Assembly: GCF_910592395.1 (NCBI RefSeq)
Contig: NC_088311.1
Span: forward strand, 14,260,501-14,324,500
Direction of reading: 5' to 3'
DNA from: Lineus longissimus
Lineage: Eukaryota > Nemertea > Pilidiophora > Heteronemertea > Lineidae
DNA length: 64,000 nt
Under the pieces are notes generated by a model that did no database searches, was not told where the DNA came from, and saw only the letters and a list, made by a program, of their open reading frames with translations. This document shows positions 56,340-64,000 of the stretch, one piece after another (the first letter of the stretch is position 1; each line of letters begins with the position of its first letter). The position numbers and the translations under genes were made by a program.

Positions 56340-57952
56340 CGGCTGTTATAAAACGCGGATTCCGCGGAAATCCACGGAAAAATCACAAAGCCGCCAGTAA
56401 ATACGCGCATAATATTTAATGATAATTATATTATACTAATAACAACATAAATCATTAATCGGAGGCAAGAACTACCAGTTATCTGCACATCGGTCAGACT
56501 TTAATCCTCTGGAGCGCCATTCATGCCATTCCGATCGACTCTTCCCTCTTTTTTTCTTGGTGTTGATAAACTTTGCATGTTATCTTCGACACCACCGTGG
56601 TTCCTTCCCTAACGGAACACATTGCGAGGCTGCTTTCAAGTGTGATTGATGCCCGGATTGATGTATATGCCTCCTTCAAATATAAGTCGATGACGAACTG
56701 AGTTCTGGTCTACGAATTTTTTTTAGGACAATCTCCTTGCAGCTCGAACCTAACCAACCATATGCGACTGCACATTGAAGTCTAATTTAAGAAATCACAA
56801 AAACTTACTTCGCGGCCCGTCTAGCGTATAAGTTTATTTCAAACTACAAGGTGCTTGTGATTTACGGCGCATACAGCGCACCATATAACGGGGATTCCCA
56901 AAGACCTTGTCACCAGGAGTACTTCATGCGCACAACAATGCACACTACTAATAATATGTAAAGAGCAATCTCTAGTGAACTCACACAACTGTTTGACATG
57001 GGGAGCCCCCAAACCCCCGTCCTTATATCTGACATATATAGCCAGTACATCGGGGGATGAGTCCCCCAAACCCCCTCCCCGTTCTCTGAAAGTGACAGGT
57101 TTTAGTCAGTACATTGGGGGAAGGCCCCTCCCCCCAACACCCCCCATTGGACTCTAAAAATAGAATTCCTTGGAGACGCTGAACAATAAGGCCCCATAAA
57201 GAAATAGTCCCCGCCCCGGTAGCTGTCTCATATCTGCTGAAAGAAGCAGCTCTTTGTGGTGAAATAATAATTGAATGCATGTCATGACACCCAGGAGCTT
57301 TTTCTCATTTCTGAAACAGTTGCATGGTTGGAATGAATTGCCAAATCAGTCCGTCAAATCTCTATCCAAATGGAACTTTAAGACCACTCTATAATTGTGC
57401 AGTAGTGTTAAAACTGACTTTTTTGAAGTAAAGTACGTAAATCGAGAAGAAGAGGACGTTTGCTTTGGTCTGCAATAAAATGTCACATCTGTCTCCGCCG
57501 ACGTTGTCCTGTACATATGTCCTAGCAGACGATTTTTAAAATCATGATGTCCCACATCCGCACTTCAGTGGCGCCGGTGTGAATAAATCTACTTGCGTGA
57601 ATGGTCAATGGCTCATGACGTCATGAAATAATTGCGTCACGAGGAAGGAAACAATGGGAATCATGGTAACTGTGGTTGCGGTGCGTCGTGAAAGCAGGAT
57701 CGGCAAGCGCGGCCCGTATGGAATGCAACAAACTGTACCGGAACCGGAACTGTCATGGGTCTGCACAAATTTTTTCAGATTCGATGGACATGATGGATAT
57801 ATGAATTTTGTTAACATTTTATACACACGTAACCATTATACTCACTACGTTGTGAGTTATGAAAAACTCTCACCTGCGGTTCAGGTAGCCACCCTGTAGA
57901 CAAGTTAGATTTTTCCGCGGATTTCCGCGGAATCCGCGTTTTATAACAGCCG
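56340..57952. mobile_element. Second element family with 9-bp target duplication
   Basis: Termini of at least 43 bp read CGGCTGTTATAAAACGCGGA inward, then TTCCGCGGAAATCCRCGGAAAAATC, from both ends. A perfect 9-bp duplication GTAACGTCA flanks it (56331-56339 and 57953-57961). The 1613-bp interior has only short frames, and a G/C-rich zone repeats CAGTACATYGGGGGA and CCCCCAAACCCCC (57000-57150). It is probably a nonautonomous MULE-like element by its duplication length. Confidence 0.85.
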
Positions 57953-57961
57953 GTAACGTCA

Positions 57962-59540
57962 GCTCCTCATTGCGGCCGTGGATTTCATGTCATTGCATAG
58001 CAAGGCGCACTTTTGGTCTAGGATTTAGTTAAGTGAAACTTGCGATGATTCGGGCTACAAATCCCTCAAAAAATTGCAGTTAGTGGCATCTGATACACAG
58101 AAAATGACTCTTCGGTCTCGTGGGTTTCCGGGCCAAGACAACCACTCATGTGATATATCCACTCCAAAAACACACTCGGTTGGTTTTCTTATTATACGAA
58201 GACCGATCGGTCGGTACACAAGCACAGACTAATTAGTGGTTCCGCAACGCAGTTATTATTGTTTTAAATTACCATTGCTTCCGTGGCGACTGTGATCAGT
58301 TTTCGGTAAATTTTAGGGGGAGGGGGGGTGGTCTATTCATTCCCCACATTTTGCTAAATGCGGCATATCAAGCACGTTTATCATCTTATTCGGATCAAAA
58401 CCGATACAGTTTTAGCCACTATATTTTGGCTGTGACAGTCACATCTTTCATTATGCGGCGGTCATATTGAAAATTGTAAAGCGGCAGCCATTTTAGGGCT
58501 GGTGAGGGGGGGGGGGGTCCGTTCATTTGCCACATTTATAAAACGCTCAGCCTAACGAAAACAATTGCAGCTTTTATGGTATTCATCACGTCATTAATAA
58601 ATTAAGGAAACCTAAATTTAGCACCCCTATTTTGGATGGGATTTCTCCAAGATAGATACTTTTCCACGCTCTCTAAAAAAGTGTCCCATACATTCTTTTT
58701 TATGGTCACACTAGCCGGTCAGTCCTACCTGCCTCCAAAACTGACGTGACGTTATTTCATGCATACCCCTGTTCCAGCGGCTGTAGACTTGGCGGTACCT
58801 TACTCTAACACAAACATATACATTTCTGAATAGCTTGTCATTTCTAGAATACATCTGGCCAAGTTTCTACGTCGTCTAGACATACAGTCATGCATATATA
58901 GGAGCAGCACAATGCACGAGACACCGTATGTTAACGAAAATTTGAAAAAATGTCACCTTTATGCCTTCAAGATTAACAAGGATGGTGAAAAAAAGTCATA
59001 CACATCTACTCATCACCTTGAGAAAGCCAACTGACAACTATTTCAATCTTTTATATAAAAATAGGCTGTCGTTGCGGCTTTTGTTTGAGTTTTTGCCCTC
59101 GACATTTTACCTTGAGAACATGTGCAATCTCACAGGAATCAGTCAATGTCAACATCCTGTTTAGCTATACAAAACATGCAGGGCCCACGTAAGTGCACAG
59201 AAGAAACTGGTATTTTCCCATAATAATCGTCAGAGCTTCCCTTTCACAAAATACATTTATATCTGAACAAGTAGCAATAGGGATAGAGTAGGCCCATCTG
59301 TATCCACCGTAATCATTCAAATCACCACTGGCTAGTGAGACCCATGGGTCAAGACGAGAAGGCCCCGCATCACTAACTGACCAATCAGCGTAGGAAAGTA
59401 GTACTTTAAGGATATCAATGCGTGGTCCGACTGTCCAGTAGGGGTGCTATCTTTGCAATCAGAATGTAGTTTCTCTGATATCATGAATTAAAGTTGTTTC
59501 TGGCGAACATTCTGATGAACTTTGAGTCTCATATGTTCAC
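57962..59540. other. No gene; diverged direct repeat
   Basis: The phrase GGGGGGTGGTCTATTCATTC at 58320 recurs as GGGGGGGTCCGTTCATTTGC at 58508, each followed by CCACATTT and preceded by T-rich sequence. This gives a direct repeat of about 190 bp period. No coding frame. Confidence 0.5.
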
Positions 59541-59549
59541 CGACGAGGA

Positions 59550-60835
59550 TTTTGGAATCCAATTAACCCGCCGAGCCGTTAAACGTGGTGGACGTGTGAA
59601 ATCAAGACAAACACGACCCCAAAAACTTCAGACCCCGAAACCCTGAAATTATGATGGTCCTGACCTGTCAAAAAGTTTATGGATTGATGCCCTGGGTGAA
59701 GTGTTATTGCCCTGTAAATATTAGGTTCGAGTGAGATATTGGGAAAAAGTTATGGCAGTTGATGTCTAAATGCCGCGAACTACATCATGATTTGGCAGCG
59801 CGACGTTATAAATCTGGCGAAGGACGCAATAGTGACGTTACACATATTTGGAGTTGATATTATAGTCTTGTCCAAGATGCTGAGAAATCTTGAACATCGC
59901 CTCTCATTTTCACAATTGCTCTCATGGATTTTCATCAAACCTACCTCAAACTGTGCATTACAGCATGTCCCTGCGTTTTAATCCATTCAAAAGTTCATTC
60001 CAACCACAACCGCTCCAGAAAATGATGGTTTTGTGTAGCATATGAGCCCCAATGCTAAATGCATGGGTCATGCTGACGCTACTTGCAACAGAGCGTCTGG
60101 AGCTTATCCAACGTCATTTTTCATAGCATTTCTTCAATATGGCTAGTAAATGGCCTATGCTGGAACATCAGGCAATTTTCTACTAGGTCACGCACCTGTA
60201 TTAAACCAATCAGCACGCGGTTGTACACGAAAATAGTTCAGTTTGAGATCAATGCGTGGTCTCACCATACCAGTTGAATGGTATTTTCCATTTAAGATGT
60301 AATATTTCTAAAATTGAGAATAAGGTGTGTTTAAAATGAAGAAAATGATGAAGTTTCAGTCCAATTGGCTTACTTATGTGGTTTTGAGGCTCCATTTAAC
60401 CCGTCGTGGTGAAAAAGCTGACTCGCGGGTTAAAAGCCGTCAAAAATCCCCCCCCCCCCCACCCCCAGTACAGACCCCCAAACCCTCAAATTATCATGCA
60501 TAACGTACAACGAAAATTTCATGGGTTGACAGGCTAGGAGAGGTCTTTCTGGCTTTGAAAGCGTTCCTACCAGATTACGTCTCGGAAAAAGTTATGAGCA
60601 TGTAGAAAGTACTGTTTTAAAGGGAAAACGGCTGAAAACGTTATTACAGGTACGCGGCCAGGAGCGGTTGTGGTATGAATGAACTTTTGTAGGGATAAAA
60701 ACGCAGTGACATGCTGTAACAATCAATTTGAGGCAGGTTTGATGACAAACCGAGAGATATTGTGAAAATTAGAGCGATTTTCAAGATTTCTTAACATCTT
60801 GAACCAAACTATAGTTGTTATTTTTTTGCATCTTG
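59550..60835. repeat. Large imperfect inverted and direct repeat
   Basis: Segments 59860-60025 and 60660-60830 are inverted copies (landmarks AAGATGYTRAGAAATCTTGAA, TTTTCACAATWKCTCTC, ACAGCATGTCMCTGCG and CCACAACCGCTCC). In addition, 59565-59780 and 60400-60620 share landmarks in direct order (TTAACCCGYCG, CAGACCCC, AAAGTTATG). The arrangement suggests two overlapping copies of one unknown repeat. No protein. Confidence 0.6.
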
Positions 60836-60839
60836 ATAT

Positions 60840-61210
60840 TAGACAGGTTGAGAAAGTGAGAACGAGAATTAAGCGATTTTGTTTTATCTCGTTGAGGTAA
60901 GCAAGTTAAGTTTATTGATATGTGTTATTGTTTCTATGTACTCTGGACACCAAAGTTTCTTCCGACGTCAAAATGCCACGCAGATCTCGATCTCGATTCC
61001 TCATTTTTATGTTTATTACGCAAAAATTCCACCTCGTTCTCGTTTTCTCTTCCACATTTTATGTTCATATAAAGTTGGTTAGAATGTGTTGCAATATCAA
61101 GAATAAGAAAGAGCCCGTCAATATTTACATGAGAATTTTGAATCAGTGGTACGTGTACAGTTTTTTCAGATTTGCATCCGGTTACGCATGCATATTAATA
61201 AGTAGCCCTT
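60840..61210. other. No supportable gene
   Basis: T-rich spacer. A frame at 60922-61212 shows a repeated SRSRFL/SRFLF pattern caused by a local CGATCTCGATTCC/CGTTCTCGTTTTC repetition and is not called. Confidence 0.4.
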
Positions 61211-61218
61211 AGTAATAG

Positions 61219-62355
61219 CAGAGTCTTTCAAATAAAGAGTCAGGCAACTAGGGAACGTATGGCTTCAAAATTAAAGCCGCCGCCAGTTTCAGAAGACGCG
61301 CGTTGGGACATAGCTCTCTCGGGTCACGTGGTACACGTGTACAGTGTCAAATATAGCATTTATATGAAAAGCGATATGTTTTGCATTTTACTTTTCGACA
61401 GTTTTGAGGAAAAGTGATGGCACTGGTTTAAGAATAATTTTCGAAAAGCGTTTTCTACTCCACATCATCGCATATTGTTGTGGTTAGCAGTTAAGAATGT
61501 TGTCGGTGCTAACTGGACCATCGAAGGGTATCACAATGGTTCCATTTGTTGTCATCTAATGGGATATTCATATCTTATTAATTTTGACCGACTATAACTA
61601 TTTTTATAGCAGGTTTAATTTCAAGTTCGCGATAAAAAACGAAAAAAAGCAAAAAGGCCATATCAAGTCAATTAAAACTGTCCTAATCTAATGAAACTGT
61701 CATCTAATGGGAAATTTGATAGCTTTGTGATTTTGAATCCCAGTTTCTAGTTTATTTAGATTAAAAAAAACGGTTCATTTTGCCATCGATGAGCTTGTTT
61801 TGATACTCATACATATATAAGTGCAAAGTGGTGTGCGGTATTCCGTTCCAATATTGTTGAACAAGAACTTTGACTGAAACCTTACAAACATTTATGATGT
61901 GTACATCAATCTTTGAGTAACATCATTAGAAACAATTTACAGTATATGTTGCGTGTTGATTACAACCTTATTATATATTTCTTATGACAAATTGCAAACA
62001 GATGAGAGTGTATGCAGCTTATTGTGGTTTAATTAATATTTTGTTTGGCAATAAGCAGCTTATCAACACATCTGTCTAAATTCCTAGATCGTTCTAATCA
62101 ATACAATTTGTATTGTAAGTAATAAAAGTGTTTTTATTAGTATACGTATTTGTAACCCGATAAATCATGTATGTACCTCATGTGCAGAGTAATATATTTC
62201 CTTAAATATTGTTCGTTCCATCATTGTTTTGCATCTCGGTTCAGCTTGTAGCTGAATTTAAAAAGGCTTCATCATGGCTTCCACTTAATTGCCCGAGAGA
62301 GCTGTGGGATTTTAGGAAACCTGCCGTGACCTGACTTTTTATTTGAACGGCTCTG
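61219..62355. mobile_element. hAT-like nonautonomous element
   Basis: The left arm (61219-61330) and inverted right arm (62285-62355) share CAGAGYCKTTCAAATAAARA, then GTCAGG, and AGCTCTCTCGGG. The flanks are GTAATAG and GTAACAG (7 bp, one mismatch). Termini starting CAGAG with a 7-8-bp duplication fit hAT. No transposase is present. A partial relative lies at 51875-51990. Confidence 0.55.
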
Positions 62356-62362
62356 GTAACAG

Positions 62363-63066
62363 GGAGATTAGAGTACGACTATCGATGACTATTCCTTAAA
62401 TCAGCCGAAGAAAACTTCGTTTTCCTTTTAATTTCAGGAAAAAGGCCATCGCCAATCCTACCACAAATATCCTATGACAAAGGTAAAGTGTGTGTTCCTA
62501 ATAGTGGTAAAAAAGTTGTTAAATAGTGGTACTAACTGAATTACTAAATACACTATTTATTATGCGATAGCAACACAACATAATGATATGTCAACATATG
62601 ACTTTTCGCTAGTAAAGTGCATTGAGCAGAGCCAAGCAGTTTGCAGTAAAGTTAAATTAACATGAATTAGGTCGCATATTTTATCGTACTTTGGAATCCA
62701 TTGGAATCCATACTCTGTATTAATCCGTTGTCAGCCATGTTGTTTACCTTCCTTGCCATCGACCGGCACGGCATTACGGTCGTTATCCGGAAGCCATTGA
62801 AATCATTTAATCATGCACAGTCCCATACTATCCACATGTTAACAAATATACAGTACTCCATTAATAATCCTCCAGTTTTGACTAGTCCAATAGACCAATA
62901 ATCCAAAGGTCCAATAGTCCACCATATCTTGTACTCTGGTGTAGGCCCTTTTAACGACATTGAAGTAAAATAAAAAATGACAAAATCTTGATAAGTCTAC
63001 TCTCTTCGAGACGTGAAATGGCCAAACTGTCTACACCCTGGTTCTAGAAATATCCAGTCTAGTGAC
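62363..63066. other. No gene; one exon-like segment
   Basis: TTTTAATTTCAG|GAAAAAGGCCATCGCCAATC at about 62442 followed by GACAAAG|GTAAAG at 62479 looks like a 40-bp internal exon, but no neighbours were found. Nothing else is supportable. Confidence 0.3.
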
Positions 63067-63330
63067 TCACCATTGATTGCGAAAGCATAAGGGGAATTCC
63101 TGTGGGAAACACCAAGGCCTACTGACTTCAAACGTGAAACTAGATATGGTGATTTTACTGTGTTCCTCCCATTCTGTTGAGGCCCTCTGTAATTCTTCGT
63201 GTGCCAATTTATGTCTTTTAATCTCAGCTTTGTAACCGTTCTTGTCTAGTTTTTTAACAAGGTAACCAGATCCAGTGATTGCTAATCCATTGATCACAGC
63301 AGAGCCAATCAACATACCAATGCCTGCCAT
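63067..63330 (-). CDS. Small Polinton-type protein, second copy
   Basis: An 87-residue frame starts MAGIGMLIGSAVINGLAITG, a hydrophobic segment of about 20 residues. Then come KKLDKNGYKAEIKRHKLAHE, ELQ and a SSFTFEV close to the end. It shares KNGY, K-x-H-x2-A-x-E-x-L and SFTF with the protein at 7641-7835. The residues after SFTFEV are unlike the first copy and may be read-through past a lost stop or frameshift. Upstream on the same strand lies another protein remnant of the same element. I infer a Polinton-type structural or accessory protein; no function is known to me. Confidence 0.55.
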   Translation of the reverse strand: MAGIGMLIGSAVINGLAITGSGYLVKKLDKNGYKAEIKRHKLAHEELQRASTEWEEHSKITISSFTFEVSRPWCFPQEFPLCFRNQW

Positions 63331-63359
63331 TTAATTTAACGTAATTTTGGTGCTTTGCT

Positions 63360-64000
63360 CTTAATTTTCCCAAGTCTAGATCCAATTTTGATTAACAATT
63401 GTCGTTTTCATCAGTTAATCTGATCTTTATTTTATTGAAACTTGATTTACATGGTGTCTGTATTGGTTTATCAAATTTGTATGTTTTCAGCTCTCCAATG
63501 TTAGCATTCTTTAAGCTCATCTGATGGCTCACCTTTACTAAGTACTTTATTAGTGTTAATTATGTCACAGTGGAAAATAAAATAGTTCATTGGTCTGAAA
63601 TTAATTTGATAATCAATTTCACCGTCAACCGCAGAATAGGGCCATTCCGATTGTTTTAAACTAAACAATTAATTGCTTTGATCGATAAACATAATAGGAT
63701 ATCGATTCTCATTTTTCTCTTAAGTAAGTGTAAGATAGCTTTACCAGTTGGTTCTTCTAAATCAAATCTAACAGCATTTCTACTTAAGATGCTTTCTTTC
63801 AATTGATATGAAAATGCTTTTGAAAAGCCTTCTAGGTCATAGAGCCATCTGGTATCGTATATCTCTTAACTTGATTTTGTTATGCTTCACTTCTTCACTG
63901 GCTTCACTTATGTTGTGAAATGAACATGGTATTCCTGCATACGTTAAACTGACACTACTTACATTCTGAATTTCTTTGTTGAGATTGATAACTAAATCAG
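63360..64000 (-). pseudogene. Unknown protein of the same Polinton-type element, broken
   Basis: Minus-strand pieces from the window edge: LVINLNKEIQNVSSVSLTYA, GIPCSFHNISEASEEVKHN, then in another frame YDLEGFSKAFSYQLKESILS, VRFDLEEPTGKAILHLLKR, then GEIDYQINFRPMNYFIFH. At least two frameshifts or stops break it, and it continues beyond the window. The order resembles a late structural protein next to the small protein in related elements as I remember them; the identity is uncertain. Confidence 0.45.

Noticed and set aside
60922-61212. Ser/Arg-rich frame as an SR-type protein
   Set aside because: The pattern comes from a short local duplication of CGATCTCGATTCC-like sequence, with no wider similarity.
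1-64000. tRNA, rRNA or other structural RNA genes
   Set aside because: No cloverleaf with A and B box sequences and no rRNA-like stretch was recognised by eye. A covariance-model scan would settle this.

Overview
The window is eukaryotic and almost certainly animal DNA. It has split genes with GT/AG introns, no operons, a HECT-type ubiquitin-ligase gene in at least five exons, and a dense mixture of animal transposon families: Mutator-like (MULE), PIF/Harbinger, pogo, Helitron, BEL/Pao, LINE and Polinton-type integrase fragments. The gene families present and the frequent AGGCCTA words suggest a marine invertebrate deuterostome (echinoderm, hemichordate or cephalochordate), but this placement is inference.

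Layout. 0-6 kb holds a possible LTR end, a decayed PIN-like/CXC gene (2.7-4.2 kb), a 162-bp tandem duplication and a TTAA-flanked element. 7.6-9.0 kb is a broken Polinton/Maverick-type fragment (chromodomain integrase plus a small unknown protein). 9.0-14.6 kb is a composite of a short MULE-type element (perfect 9-bp target duplication), two direct copies of a 4-bp-target-site MITE, and between them a Mutator-like transposase gene convergent with a broken His-Me-finger endonuclease. 15.4-17.9 kb holds a pogo transposase pseudogene and a small Harbinger derivative. 18-22 kb holds LINE scraps and a perfect 77-bp-arm hairpin.

21.9-25.0 kb is the HECT gene, the best host-gene candidate, with a Helitron inserted in one intron. 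26.8-28.7 kb is a decayed integrase-core gene on the minus strand. 29.3-30.8 kb is an element with a 5-bp target duplication. 31.0-41.3 kb is a four-level nest: a fold-back element contains a 5'-truncated LINE, which contains a BEL/Pao retrotransposon lacking reverse transcriptase, which contains a Harbinger element inserted in gag. 41.3-51.0 kb is a second LINE split by a hAT-like element and by another block that holds inverted 20-bp minisatellites and a second copy of the short MULE.

51.7-52.4 kb has two phase-matched exons of a small cysteine-rich protein on the minus strand. 52.9-54.1 kb has weak exon candidates on the plus strand. 56.3-58.0 kb is a second 9-bp-TSD element family. 59.5-62.4 kb contains inverted-repeat elements. 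63.1-64.0 kb is a second Polinton-type fragment.

The most unusual structure is at 9.0-14.6 kb. Two direct MITE copies carry one 4-bp target duplication on their outer sides (ATCG) and another on their inner sides (AATG), and an empty ATCG site is preserved in the sister element at 48.2 kb. That is the signature of a cointegrate, made either by replicative transposition from a circle or by recombination of a circle into a resident MITE.
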